NCBI RefSeq assembly: GCF_910589235.1
Contig: NC_060963.1
Coordinates: forward strand, 192,501 to 256,500
DNA from: Vespa crabro
Taxonomy: Eukaryota; Arthropoda; Insecta; Hymenoptera; Vespidae
Reading direction: 5' to 3'
DNA: 64,000 nucleotides
In this document: piece by piece, positions 28,712 to 40,892 of the stretch
Numbering within the stretch: position 1 is the first letter of the stretch
Layout of the letters: every line of letters begins with the position of its first letter
Program-made: the position numbers and the translations under genes
The notes under the pieces: model-generated
The model's input: only the letters and a program-made list of their open reading frames with translations
Told to the model about the DNA's origin: nothing
Databases searched by the model: none

Positions 28712-29311
28712 AAAGGACGGACCTCTTCCTTGTGGCATACATAATGCGCGCACACACACACACACACATCTAATAAAGATATTTAATTTATGTACATAGA
28801 CCGTGTCCGCTTATGGAGTTAGCCTTGACAAGTCAAGGGGCGAAGGATTCGTCGAGTAACTGCATCGTTTAGAGAACGACTCATTCCCGGATGCAGAATG
28901 GTCGTCTGATCGAGACCGTTGCGTACGGTAAATCCATCCTGTTAACCTTCGATATGACAAATGGAAATGCCTTTGTCGAAAAATATTTCCGATCGTTTCG
29001 CGATGAAATCTAATCGGACGAATTTCTAGACGAGTCTGGAATGAAGTAGTCAAGTGCGATATAAAATCAGACCAGGGAGTGCGTAAAGATGCATCGCGTC
29101 GTTACAAGTTCCGGCCGGACTCGAACTACTTGAACGATAAGTTTGAACGATAAGTAAGCGAGAAACGAGATTCGTATTTATTCGACGCATAAAACATGAA
29201 ATAAGACTTGGCGGGACAATGGAAGAAACAATGATCGACAAGAATGATCTCTCGAAAGCATGTTGAAGTAATTAATCCGCGCGTATACGAGGTCGAAGTG
29301 ATCGGTCTAAG

Positions 29312-29314
<3 letters not shown>

Positions 29315-29371
<57 letters not shown>
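29315..29371. repeat. (TC)n microsatellite
   Basis: About 57 bp of pure TC; a shorter GA run follows at about 29464-29482. Confidence 0.95.
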
Positions 29372-29374
<3 letters not shown>

Positions 29375-30748
29375 TCAAGATATCGTAATATCTTAGCGAT
29401 CGTCCAGCCCACGCGGTTGAAAGACAAAACGAGAAACAAAAGGAGGAGAGGGAGGAGAAAAAGAGAGAGAGAGAGAGAGAGAGCCTCGATCTATCGAGTA
29501 TCGATGTGGCAGCGCCTACTTAACGGTGCTACGGTAAAAGTACGAGTGCGTTTAATGCACGGAAGTCATAAGCGTTGATTTACCATTGTCACGGCCGTTA
29601 CTCTCTCGTCAGGGAAAAGGACAATCGTTTGGTTCGCGATTCGACATCGCTGGTGGCTCGCGACAATAATGCGGCAGAACCGGTGACCGCACCTGCAATC
29701 GCTGTAAGTGGTTATATTTGTAGTTTGTACTCTCTTCTTTCCTGCGGTCTCGTGCAGGCCAAGTATGTACGCGGAAAAGAAACGTCGCGCGCTCGGCCCA
29801 CTGCCAGACTATATTTACCTTAACGTGCCGGTTACACCTGTAAAGACTAAACTTTCAACGTCGTCGTCGTCGCCGCCGCTGCGACGGATAGAAGACAGCT
29901 CGTACGAAAAATGCTTCTCCGAGACATTAGAGACGCGGAAGCTGCGAGACCGATCGATTTTTATGCTATTTTTCCACCTATAATCGGATTTCCTTTCGTA
30001 CACGATAGGATGCTACGGAAACGATGATTCCATTCTTTCGCGCGGCACGCGAACAACTCGTAACTCGAGAAATATCGTTTCAGAATGTAATAAACGAGCG
30101 GTAGCGTAACAGACTCGTGATAAATCGAAGTTATCGAAGATGTCACGAGTGAAGTTGAGCGGAATTATGCGAGAACGCACGTGTATATTTATTAAAAGTC
30201 GTCGAAATTCTGATCATTTTTGAAAGGTACCGCGCGCTTTATAATTTATTCGAGGACTCGTTTCGTAACGTTTCTACGTATTACGTCTAATAGTAATAAC
30301 ATTTTATAAAGTTAAGCTCCGAGACATCTCGTCCTTGCTAATAATGTTAGATTCGTCGAATAAAGCCGGAAATAAATAAATTGCTAACATTTTACGGTGT
30401 CTCTTTGCCATAAACTTAATCGTAGAATATTAGACTAGTGATCGCGTTACCTTTCCGACCGGACGTTGCGACGAAAGGACCCTTCTGTAAGGAGCAAAAG
30501 GGAAAAGTCTAAGGAGAGGAATAGAAGAAAGCTCGAAGAACGCACGGTTCGTGTTCGGCCATCACATCCTTCGTTCGATCGTCCGATCCTTCGTTTCTTC
30601 GTTGGAGGACGATCGACGAGTTAAACGCGATTACCATCACCATCACCAGCCATCACCACCACCATAAGCAGTAATCACCTGCGGCAACCATCAGCGACCA
30701 TAGAAAATTCAATCTTTTTATTTTTTATCTCTTTTTTTCTTTTTTTTT

Positions 30749-30750
<2 letters not shown>

Positions 30751-30780
<30 letters not shown>
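30751..30780. repeat. T30 tract (A30 on minus strand) after AATAAA
   Basis: Thirty consecutive T, with more T-rich sequence to about 30720. Read on the minus strand this is an AATAAA-type sequence directly followed by A30, about 70 nt downstream of the proposed HR38 first-exon donor. Confidence 0.9.
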
Positions 30781-30782
<2 letters not shown>

Positions 30783-30848
30783 TTTATTTAGTCGAGAAGA
30801 GCGCAGCAAGACGTCTCTCTTTGTTCGCGCTGGTTGCTGAAGACTTAC

Positions 30849-31155
30849 ACTTGTTCCAATGATCGTGGCGTTGGTGCGCGTGATGCTGCTCGAGGTTGCG
30901 ATGATGGTCGTGATTGTTGTTGGTGTCCGCCGCGATGGTGACCTGTTGATGGTAAGGTACGCTCGTCGGCAAATGGATCGTCGTCGTGGTCGTGGTGGTC
31001 GTCGTCGTCGATCGTTCACGCTGTTCGCTTTCGATGCGATCGTGATCGACGACGACGTGGTGGCGGCCTATAGGCGCGGGACGTTGCTGAATCGTCGCTG
31101 CCGGTCCCCCACCGGCCGTTCCTTCGGTTCCTGCATCCTCGGTTACGGTACGCAT
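30849..31155 (-). CDS. Candidate first coding exon of long HR38 isoform
   Basis: Minus-strand open frame of 102 codons plus one base, beginning MRTVTEDAGTEGTAGGG. It holds a run of about ten Thr, a stretch NNNHDHHRNLEQHHAHQ, and ends at HDHWNK followed by a textbook GTAAGT donor (30848-30843). His/Gln-rich, low-complexity composition matches insect transcription-factor N termini. An in-frame stop lies 14 codons upstream of the ATG. The exon ends in phase 1, and HR38 exon 5289-5054 starts in phase 1, so joining gives an uninterrupted frame (T+GG makes Trp). No other minus-strand gene downstream could use it. A 12-codon upstream ORF (31181-31143) overlaps the start codon in another frame. Assignment to HR38 is inference; extra exons may lie between. 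Confidence 0.5.
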
Positions 31156-31638
31156 CGCGCGTACGATCGCTCCTCTTTCATTCACCGATCGAATTCACCG
31201 GACCCACCGGGAGAAAACATCGATATCTATTCGTCTATTTGAATTAGCTGCTCTGCCTCATCCCGATCGCGCACGTTTGCACGCGCGTGCTTAGGTGCGC
31301 GTGCCGAGAAGCACGTGCTACCGCGAGACTTGCGAGATCCTGTTCGATTATTACGAAACACCCGCACGAACACGACCGAAGAGGGAGGAGGTGGAGGAAG
31401 TTTGGCGTGCTTCCTCGAAAACTCGACGACTCGAGAAAGTAAGTTGAAGGAAAAAAGAGAAGAATAAAAAGTCTAACGTTGCGAAACTTTTCTCGTGGCA
31501 AAGATCGCGCGATTTGACGCGTCTTCCTTAAAAATTGAACGAGCATGCGCGTCGTCGTTCACATTCGGGGATGAAGGACGGATAGTGGCTGGACGATGAA
31601 CGGACAACAGGAATTAGTGTCGTACTCGTGCACAAATC

Positions 31639-31642
<4 letters not shown>

Positions 31643-31697
<55 letters not shown>
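31643..31697. repeat. (TC)n microsatellite
   Basis: About 55 bp of TC between the candidate HR38 first exon and its putative promoter. Confidence 0.95.
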
Positions 31698-31700
<3 letters not shown>

Positions 31701-32125
31701 GCTCGTTCACTCGCTCGATCGCTCGCTGTTATTTCGCTTTACGACGAAAGGGAACACTCGATAATGCGCGCGCGCACGCACGCACACGATAAAACCATTG
31801 AAACGCGCCAAGAGAAAACACAAAAAAAATCCTGTCTTTGGTTTCGTTAAAATTCAGTTGGAATATAGAGAGGGATAGCGTCGTTGGTTTTTCTTACTGA
31901 ATCGAAACGGGGTGTGTCAAGGAGAACGATTCTTTGCTCTTTTAACTACCACCGACCTGCGTGCGTCGTCGTAGCGCAAGATGAATCCTTCCAGACGATG
32001 TCGGTGGAGGTCAGCGCTCCACCGAGGAGCCCGAAGATCTCGGACCTGGGCACTCGCATGCAGCCACCCTTAAGTCCTCGCTTTTTATCGTTCCTCTCTC
32101 ACAACGGACGACATTGTCACGCTCG

Positions 32126-32132
32126 TTTTATA
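32126..32132 (-). promoter_or_regulatory. Possible TATA box for HR38 (minus strand)
   Basis: Reads TATAAAA on the minus strand. A start site about 30 bp further along would give a 5' UTR of roughly 0.9 kb to the ATG at 31155. No clear initiator motif is visible, so the call is tentative. Confidence 0.25.
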
Positions 32133-32530
32133 CTATTTCTCTATCCTTTTTGATTTTTGATTCCTCTTCTTAATCTTTGTCTATCGATCGCTTTGGCAAG
32201 AACAAGGATAAACGGTTTCCCGCGATCTCGTGGTTCACGATCGATATCACCATCGATGAAGTAAAGTCACGTTCCTATAGGGAAAAACGAAATCACGTTT
32301 CTTATTTCTTCGAAGAAATCCTTATTCAGTAAGGAAGAGAACGCGCGTATGTCGTATGCGGAGCAAGGAGAACGGCGGCGGCACCGGTGCGCGTTTTCGA
32401 ACGAGAGAAGAAAGAATGGTACACTCGCACGGCTGGCCGGCAGGCGCGTAACTGAGTCCGGATCGCGCGCGTTCCGCCGCTATATTAAAAGCGTAGCGCG
32501 TGTAGAGCGACGGCGGTGACGGTAGCGGAG

Positions 32531-32567
32531 GTGGTGCTGGTGGTGGTGGTGGTGGTGGTGGTGGTGG

Positions 32568-32602
<35 letters not shown>

Positions 32603-32628
32603 GTGGTGGTGGTGGTGGTGGTGCTGCT
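32531..32628. repeat. (GGT)n(GCT)n(GGT)n compound trinucleotide repeat
   Basis: About 98 bp: a GGT block, about ten GCT units, and a second GGT block. It lies between the putative HR38 TATA and the CRE pair. The GGT blocks are strongly G-rich on the plus strand and C-rich on the HR38 sense strand. Confidence 0.9.
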
Positions 32629-32767
32629 TCTGCCGTTATTGCCGCGATGGTGGTGGAAACAAGAACGGCACACTATAGCCGTGTAACAACGACGACAAAG
32701 ACGACGAGGAGAATGCAAAGGTGGTAGTGACGAGGGTAGTGGGGGTGTCGGAGAACGGCGCTAACGG

Positions 32768-32895
32768 TGACGTCACTCATCTCTCGCGGACGTCATAACC
32801 CGGGGCACACGCGGCCAACGGATCGATGGACCTGGCCTGGCGAGCGGGAGTCCTCATTGGCCCACGCGGACGATGATGCCGTTACGGTGACGTCA
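32768..32895. promoter_or_regulatory. CRE cluster upstream of candidate HR38 first exon
   Basis: Perfect TGACGTCA palindromes at 32768-32775 and 32888-32895, plus a one-mismatch GGACGTCA near 32789, in a CpG-rich segment. It lies about 1.6-1.7 kb upstream of the candidate HR38 ATG. CREB-driven induction is established for NR4A genes in animals. That this is the HR38 promoter is inferred from position and motif content. Confidence 0.5.
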
Positions 32896-33343
32896 GCACG
32901 CCACCCACCGCCCGCAACCCCTCGCGTCGCGACCTAGTGCCGGCACGCGGCCCACCGACCGACCGACCGAGCCAGAGAAAGAGAGAGACGGTTCTATCTC
33001 TCCCCCCTCTCCTCTCCTCTCCTCTCTCTCTCTCTCCTCCTCCGCTCGCTTTGAGAATATTCTGGTCCTCTTCGACGTCCACTGGCGCGGGCATTTTCTT
33101 ACCGACCACGGCTTTTGAATTATCGATGAAGCGATTATAAAGAGGCTATCGAAAGCCACTTCCTCTCCTCGTCTCGTCGCCTCTTGCCACTTCTCGCCCA
33201 CCGAACTTTCGCACGTGATACACGTCTATCGACCCTTACGACGATTCATAATAAGGCGTGAACCTTTTTTCTCTCTCAATTACGCGTACCAGAATTTTAT
33301 TGATAATACTTTAAGCGTGAAATAAATGGAGCGCTTCCATGCG

Positions 33344-33345
<2 letters not shown>

Positions 33346-33399
<54 letters not shown>

Positions 33400-33412
33400 A
33401 TATATATATATA
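33346..33412. repeat. (TA)n microsatellite
   Basis: About 67 bp of TA with one C interruption, followed by a degenerate TACATA region. Confidence 0.95.
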
Positions 33413-34971
33413 CACATGCATACATAGATATACATGTATATACATGTTGGATGGAAAGAAAAAATGAATTTTGTACGAAAATTCGAAAATAGACGTCTCT
33501 AGAATAAAATGTCTCTTTTATCCCTATTTACTCGAAGCAATGACGACGTTCTAACGCTTCCTCGAGCAACGTAACGCCGATCGATCTTCCTGCTTGCGAG
33601 CGTGAAGCGGATTTATGCCGGCCGCATTGGCTACGCCAACGATGCCTCGAAAAACCGGAAACTGTCGTTTGTGCGTGGGAAGGCTTCGTCGTGATAAAAG
33701 AGAATAAAAAAGAGATAGAGACCGAGAAAATGGGAGAGAGAGAAGGTGTTTCCGAGCGAATCGCGGGGGTGTCTATTTCACCGCCGATGCAACCTTCATT
33801 CATGCATCGGCCGACCTAAAGGCAATGCCGAGGGCCACCCCCTCTTTGGAAGCACGATGCACGCGTAGCGGAGCGGAGGCGTAAGCGACCGCTCGACACG
33901 TTGCCCTAGTTTAAGTGACTCGTTCAGAGAGCTTGACGAAGATGAAGAGATCGTGAGAGAAAGACATTATTATGTCTACAACGATATCTAGCGAGTTATG
34001 TATTTAATGAAAAACTAATAACGATAAATGTGAGACATTTTCGGAAATTAGAAAATTACGAATGAAGAGTCGATCATAAAACGAAACAAATGATAAAAAT
34101 TAGAGAGTAAAAAGAAGTATAATAAGACGAATGGTCGAGATCTGTAAAATCGAGAGCGAGTGACCGTGTAGGAGAAGGCCGACGCGAATCTTTCCTCTCT
34201 CTCTCTCTCTCTCTCTCTTTGCCCCCGTAAGCTTCTGTTTCTTCTTCTTCTTCTTCCGGTATAACGACGAAGATCGTTGTGAGAGAAGGAACGGAGGTCG
34301 AGCTCTTTCCCCTACCACCGCGAACAGGTCCGCGGCCAGACGTTGTGCAAATGCGGTCCGGTTGCCGAGGCAGAAGAGTTCGCGCCGATTAAAAAGTGGT
34401 TTGCCTCGGGTCGTTCCACTGACACAGTAGTGAAAACGAAAGAGAGGGGGAAGAAGCTAAAGACCGAGGCCCTAGGAGAACTCGTGCTTTATGGAACGCG
34501 ATGGTCGCGACCGTGCGTGAGAGATAGGAAGATATTAGGATTTTCATTGGATTCTTTTCCGACTCGCTCGACACCTTTTCTTCTCTCTTTCCGATTTTCG
34601 TTTTTACACCAACCGAGCGCATCCCGATTAGAAAATTCTCAAGGGTCAACGAGAAGAGTCGATTATACGACCAGTTTTATAATACTCTAGCTAATCGATA
34701 GACGATACCGTTATGAATATAGTGAGGATGAACTTATAACGACGAAAGGTCGTGAACATACTTATTAACGTCGGTGAATTAATTAATCGATAGAAGGAAA
34801 AATGGACTTTAAAGACGAACGTAGCTATCTACCGTGAATCTGGAATGATCAATCATTGGCCTTTCGTTGATATGCCGGCCATGAAATCACGGGAGCATGA
34901 TCGATGTGTGCGACGATTTTTAAAGAGAGCGCGTACTCCGTGCGATCTCAAAGTTCCTTCCTGATATACAT

Positions 34972-34972
34972 A

Positions 34973-35026
<54 letters not shown>
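34972..35026. repeat. Compound (TG)n(TA)n microsatellite
   Basis: About 25 bp of TG passing into about 30 bp of TA, flanked by CACA-rich sequence. Confidence 0.95.
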
Positions 35027-35032
<6 letters not shown>

Positions 35033-36610
35033 CACATACACACACGCACACACGCACCTTTTTATCGCGAAAATATCATTCAAAGTCGCGCGGCACGTGA
35101 CCCGAGGGGTTCACCGTTAGAACAGGGAGAATCGAAGACGGGAAGTCGAGTTAACGCGATCGGTCGTCCAAGGCAATTTCGATGATTCAAAGAAGATCAT
35201 TTTAGAAAGTGCGACGTAAAATCGAAGCAAGTGGAGGACCAAGAGGAAAGGAAGCCGATCTCGATGGATCGACGTTCGAACGAAAAAAACGAAGAAAAAC
35301 AAGAACTTGGATCGATTCGTTGGAGGACGCCATTGATGACGTTTCGCGACGAGTTTTTGAAGGTGAACATGCGCCTGCGATCGTAAATTTTTATCGTCAT
35401 CTCCTTTCCCCCGCCTGAATATCTTTCTTCGCAAATGAAAGAGAATATTTCCAAGAGAAAAGTGGTAAAAGGGAAAAGAGAGACGGAAGAGAAGATAGAG
35501 AAGAGAAGATAGACTAGAACGGGAAGGAATGAAAATTGAAGCGATCGCTTATATTTTCTTTACTTTTCTTCTCTTCCTAATCCTTTAGACGTCGCGCACG
35601 ATGGCAAACGAAATTGAACGAGATTCAAAGTAAATTTCAAATCTCCGGCATAAATCGCGTCACGTTGTATATGCAAATAGAAATAATATATCAATCGCGT
35701 GCACTATATTACACGCGATAGTACCTCGCGGACCTATGAAAATCGATTAGAAATCGATGTAGCTTGTTTGCCGACTGATGTACCCGCTCGAGTATATCCG
35801 TGATAATGTATATCAAGTTGTGACGTGTAACACGGTTTCCGCGATTGCCGTGATATAATGAAATTCAAGACATTCGGTATCCGATTGTATCGAGCTTTCG
35901 AGTCGGCCCAAAGGTATTATCGTCGATTAAAAAAGGATACTACGTAGGAATCTTACTAGGCGAAAGGTTTTCAAACGTCGCGATCCTCGATCACGGATGG
36001 GTCATCGATTTCAGTTATACATCGTCGATGTAGCTCGTCTTTGGCTCGACTCGAGGCGTGACGCAATCACCGAGGAGTGCATTAAAATAATTAAATCTCG
36101 CCGATCCCACAATGTCTAACAACTTTGGATTAACATTCTTCGCGTAATAAAAAGTACGAACGTGTTAAGCGCGACTAATAGACGCCGAGAGAATCGAACA
36201 ACGGAAGAAGAATTAAGTGACATTTGGTTGGAGACGACGACGACGCAACGAGATTCGCTATATCAAAAGGCACACCCTGGAAGACGATTTACGTTACGAA
36301 AGGAAGGAACTCAAATTCTCGAAGAAAAAAGGAAAGATGCGAATAAACGTGGAAGGATAAAGAGAGGCACGAAAGGAAAGCGTCTAAATGGAAGAAGGAG
36401 GAGATGAAGGAGGAGGAGGAGGAGGAGAAAGAGAAGGAGGAGGAACCGGTTATCGGCACGAGTTCTCTCGTAGCCAGGAAGAATCGGCGAGGGTGAGAGG
36501 CTGCGCAGCTGTTATTACGCAATCGTGCACGGCGCAAGTACGTTGAGTTATAAGACGAAAGGCGACTGTCGCGGTGTAACGCGCGTACGTCGCACCGTCC
36601 TATCTATATA

Positions 36611-36700
36611 CCTACCTACTTATATACATACATACATGCATACATACATACGTACGTACATACATACATACATATATATACACATATATGTATATATATC
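36611..36700. repeat. TACA/CATA tetranucleotide-like repeat
   Basis: Degenerate ATAC/TACG units running into TATATA. The YIHTYMHTYIRTY-type open frame here is an artefact of this repeat. Confidence 0.85.
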
Positions 36701-37446
36701 TATAGGTTTATAGACTATTTATAGATGGGCACGTACACCTTTCGTGTCGTTACGGACGGCGCACGCGAGATACCGAGTCGAACTACTAGCCGGGCCCGAA
36801 TTAGCGAATGTGGTACGAGCCACCGATTCGACTACTAAGAATCTTCTAAATCTCAACGAAATGTTTCAAGCGATATTTCGTTGGGACAACGCGTAAACAT
36901 CCGATCTGGGAAAGAGTCTCTTCGCGCAGAATGTGCGACAAGGCACGGTTAATTAATTTATCGCACGAACGGTACGAAAGAGTCGAGGGAAGAGACGGAG
37001 ATAACGATGTATGTACATACATACGTACGTACGAGCAGTGGCTCCTGCGTGTGTGACTATTTTTAAGGAAAGTAAGAGAGTTGAGAAAGAGAGAAAGAGA
37101 GAGAGGAACGAATAACGGTTTACTCGCAGATAACAGCGCGCGCGTTTCCGATGCAGGTAAAAATAACAAAAGTTATAGCACGGTTGGTACTGCGGCTGAC
37201 TCGTATTCGAGATTATCGAGGTGCTACGCGTTCCTAAATTAAGTACAAGTCGCGTGACACGGCGCGAAAAATCCTCGCTCGCTTTCCCGAACGAGTAATT
37301 TCACGATATCGAAGAGAGTGTACGTAATTTCCTTTTCTTTTGCTCGTTCAAGAGAGAGAGAGAGAGAGAGAGAATTCGTTATAGCGCGGCGATATCGATT
37401 AAAACGCGTCAAGTGCGTGGGAGGTGTCGGTACAACGAATACAGAA

Positions 37447-37451
<5 letters not shown>

Positions 37452-37493
<42 letters not shown>
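37452..37493. repeat. (GA)n microsatellite
   Basis: About 42 bp of pure GA; a shorter GA run lies at about 37350-37372. Confidence 0.95.
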
Positions 37494-37495
<2 letters not shown>

Positions 37496-37937
37496 GTGCA
37501 CACACGCAAGAGTTTGTAGAGTGCATGCGCGGGAGTCGCTTGGAAGGAAATGTAAACGGCTGCTTACGGAGAGAAGCGTTTCGCGAAATGGAAACCAGGT
37601 AACTGCCGACGTCGTGAGGTTTCGATTCCAAAGATTAGCCGCTCGCTCTGTGGGAAACTTCCTCCGTTACTACGGAAAGATCAGCTTCCTCGGTCGTTCT
37701 CGAAACGATCCCTCAAAATGTTCGAGAATATGTACCCACTCGATACTTTCGAACATCGCGGAAGAGGATGTCGTCTCTCTTCTTTTGGCTACGAAAACGA
37801 TCGTAAACACGTCGGAGTCTCTCTCGATCGCTTCCGGTGAAAATTACGAGCGAGGCACGATCTTGAAAATCGAGTTTGAAGATGCGCATCGAAGCGCTCT
37901 CTCTCTCTCTCTAAAAATATTTATACACATTTACGAC

Positions 37938-37939
<2 letters not shown>

Positions 37940-37970
<31 letters not shown>
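37940..37970. repeat. (TA)n microsatellite
   Basis: About 31 bp of pure TA. Confidence 0.95.
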
Positions 37971-37979
<9 letters not shown>

Positions 37980-40892
37980 AATTTGAAGTAACGTTGGTTA
38001 ATAATTGGCGTAGATAAAAAGAACGAAGAAAGCAAAGGCGGTCGGTAATTTTTCGGGCTCGCTCGATTCGTCGCGGCCTCGTCTCTGGTCCAGGCAGCAT
38101 CCGGCGTTGCGCGGAGAGGAGCGTCGACTCGCATCTTCTCCCGCTTCGCCGTGCCTCCGTCCTTCTCTCTCGGCGTAGATCGGAGAACGATAGGCGATTA
38201 GCGCCGCGTGTGAAAGGGAAAGCGAGCGGTCGGCTTCACGGAGGAGGACGATCGACCCCGGCGCTCGAAACGACTCTCTCCTTCGTACGTAACGTCTATT
38301 CGTCCTCTCCTCTCCCCTCCACATCCCGATACTTCTCCTTCTTCCTTTTCTTTACGTTTTATTCTCTCTTCCGTTCTTTTCTATCTTTTTTCATTTCTTT
38401 TTCATTCGATAAACGACCTCTATATCCTCTTTTTACGTTTCTTTCTTCAAAGCAATTTTTAATGTAACGTTAGCTCAATTCGAAAGTATTCGTCGATTCT
38501 AGCGCTTTTTAAAAACGTCGTCGCTGTTGTAGATCGAAATCTACAAGCATTTACAAGATTGCTCTAATTAAGAGAAAATTAGATACAAGATCCGCTAGAA
38601 TCTTAGCACTGGTCGGATTAGTTAAGTCAGAGAATTTCGTATAGGATACGAAGACGCGCAGTTACATTATGCGTAGAAACGAAGAAAAAAATTCGTGCGA
38701 GTGCAAAGCGAGCATCTCTCGCTCTCTCTTTCTCGAAACGCGCGAGACAAGTCGCAAAGATGAGAAAGAGAGAGAGAGAAAGAGAGAGAGAGCACGAGTT
38801 TCGCGTGTACATGCACGTCGACGCGTGTTTCCGCGTTGCTATGCTAATGAGAGAGCGTCGAGAATCGACAAAGATCGTTCCGCTTATCCTTGGACCATCT
38901 TTCCTCTTCGTCTTCGGCCGCACAAAGACGATTTTGACACTTTGAATTTCACGAACGAAACGAAAGAGAAAATCGCAGAGTATCTCTTTGACTAGTAAAT
39001 ATGCCAAATAGAAGGCTCGCGATCGAGGCAACTCCGATCACTTTGTAATTTTATTATTTCTACTTATCTTTTTTTCCATTCTAGCATCCATTGGGATATC
39101 CAATGGTATAATGTGTTCCTCGTGACAAACAAAAATCACTGGTTTAAATCGTTAAGTAGGCAAGACGTATGATCGGAGATTCTGGATACCAGTCAATTAT
39201 CGCAAGAAATAACGATCCTCCTATCTGATGAAGTATCGAGGGAAACGCGTTTGCTCCGAAGAAAACTGTTTGGTATCAAGTGCCTGTCCATTGTAGCGAT
39301 ATCGGTACCCCTTTGGGGAAAAAAGTATTTTCAAACGTAAAAGTAATACCTACTCGATAAAAAACGAGGTAGCTGACAATGCATTCAAATGTGTCGATAC
39401 GTCAACTTTTCTGTAGAAACGTGTAATAATAAAAAAAAAGAAAAAAAAAAAAAAGAAAAAAGAAAAGAAAAAAAGAAGAAAAAAAAAGAAAGAAAAAGAA
39501 AAAAAGAGTTATACTTTTTTCTATAAAAATGTAAAATCTAGTCCAATATACTAGATAGGTAATCTAATAGTAGTATGTTTTACAACGATAATTGCCAAGA
39601 ATAAACTCGCTTTTAAATGCGATTCGTTCGCATTCTCAAAATTCAATTCCGACGTTCCAACACGATAGTATTAAAACATTGATCCCAAAGTATCGATCTT
39701 GACGATCTTTGATACAAGATTGCTCGAACATAAGTGTACCACCATAATAGCGTACCACGTTTTTAATTATAATTATTCGATATTCCTTATGGCTGGTTAT
39801 ATCGAGATACGTAGTTGTGACGTGACGAGGAGTATTCATAAATTTCGATCCGTAAGCTTATCGAGGAGAAAGACAAAGGACGTGTTGGTCGATCGGATCG
39901 GAGAATCGCGCGATGAATTTCGTGTCGTCGAATTTTCTAATCGACCTCCGTCTAAACAGAGATCCAACGTGATTGTCTGTCCGCGAAATGCTTTTAGCTT
40001 CTCGGCCGACAGCATGGTCACGATTATTCCGCGACGCGGAGGAGAATCGACGTTCGAGTCGTGGGGTCACACGCGGGGTCGTCGTTGAGTTCTATCTCGG
40101 TGAACCTCCCCTCTCCGGCGCTAGGTCTCTTGAGCCGACTCTTATTTCTCTCGAAGAGAAAAAAAAAAAGGAAAGGAAGCAGGAGGAGGAGGAGACCTCC
40201 CACCCTCGCGAGAGAGTCGATATACGAGCTGCAACGGGCCAACGTCGTCCTCTCGATCTGCACAAAGTCGTTAACGAGACGACTCGTTATCTTTAGCGCG
40301 GTATATATACGTGTGTGTTGCCTAGCTAGACGGCCGGTTATAAACCGGCGAGTAGACAACTACGAAAGGAGAGGTATTCCGAGAAGAAAGAGGAGAATCT
40401 CTTTTCGCGGGACTGTGCCTGAGCCATCCAAGAGATACAGGCACTTTCTCTCTCGTAGTTTTTCGGTGAGGCTGGCTTTTCCGCTCGCGCTTAGCATAAA
40501 GATGGCTAGTAGTCAACGATGTTTATCGGATAACAGGGATCGTCTTTGATCTCACGTACATTGGAGATAGTCGAGATAGCTCGCTAAATGTCCATTCGAT
40601 TTGATCGTTCGTACATGTATAATAGGTATCGGTTACGTCGCTAGTATCGATCGAACACTACCAAATCGATATGAGAAGGCTAAATAATCACTATACGTTG
40701 CGCATTTTCATTGCACAAGGTATTCGCATACGCTACACGTTATTTTGGAAGATGCCGTTTCGAATGTGCGTTACGCCATTGTGTCTACTTTTGTTGATTT
40801 ATCGTTCCTCTTTGAAATTACCGCTCGTGCTTTTTATCATCCGTCCGGAGAACAAAAGGATCCGAGACGGGGCCATTACTAGAAGACGGCCG

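Larger units (their letters stand above)
5290..30848 (-). other. Proposed 25.6-kb HR38 intron; no convincing genes seen
   Basis: This region lies between the acceptor TTGCAG before HR38 exon 5289-5054 and a strong donor GTAAGT at 30848. Both ends are phase 1. Open frames inside are short, low-complexity (SLSLSL, REREREE) or lack recognisable domains. Content includes many (GA)n/(CT)n arrays, a (TA)20, GC-rich CpG-dense patches (about 7400-7760, 8290-8560, 23350-23900, 26000-26230) and CRE motifs at 23.5 and 26.1 kb. The patches could be alternative promoters or untranslated exons, but I cannot prove any. I found no tRNA-like or rRNA-like sequence. Confidence 0.5.

Noticed and set aside
36589..36710. 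Regularly spaced repeats resembling a CRISPR-like array
   Set aside because: They are degenerate TACA/CATA microsatellite units with no spacers; the genome is animal.
37413..37991. 192-codon plus-strand frame
   Set aside because: It starts in a (GA)n tract and ends in (TA)n; the middle has no recognisable feature.
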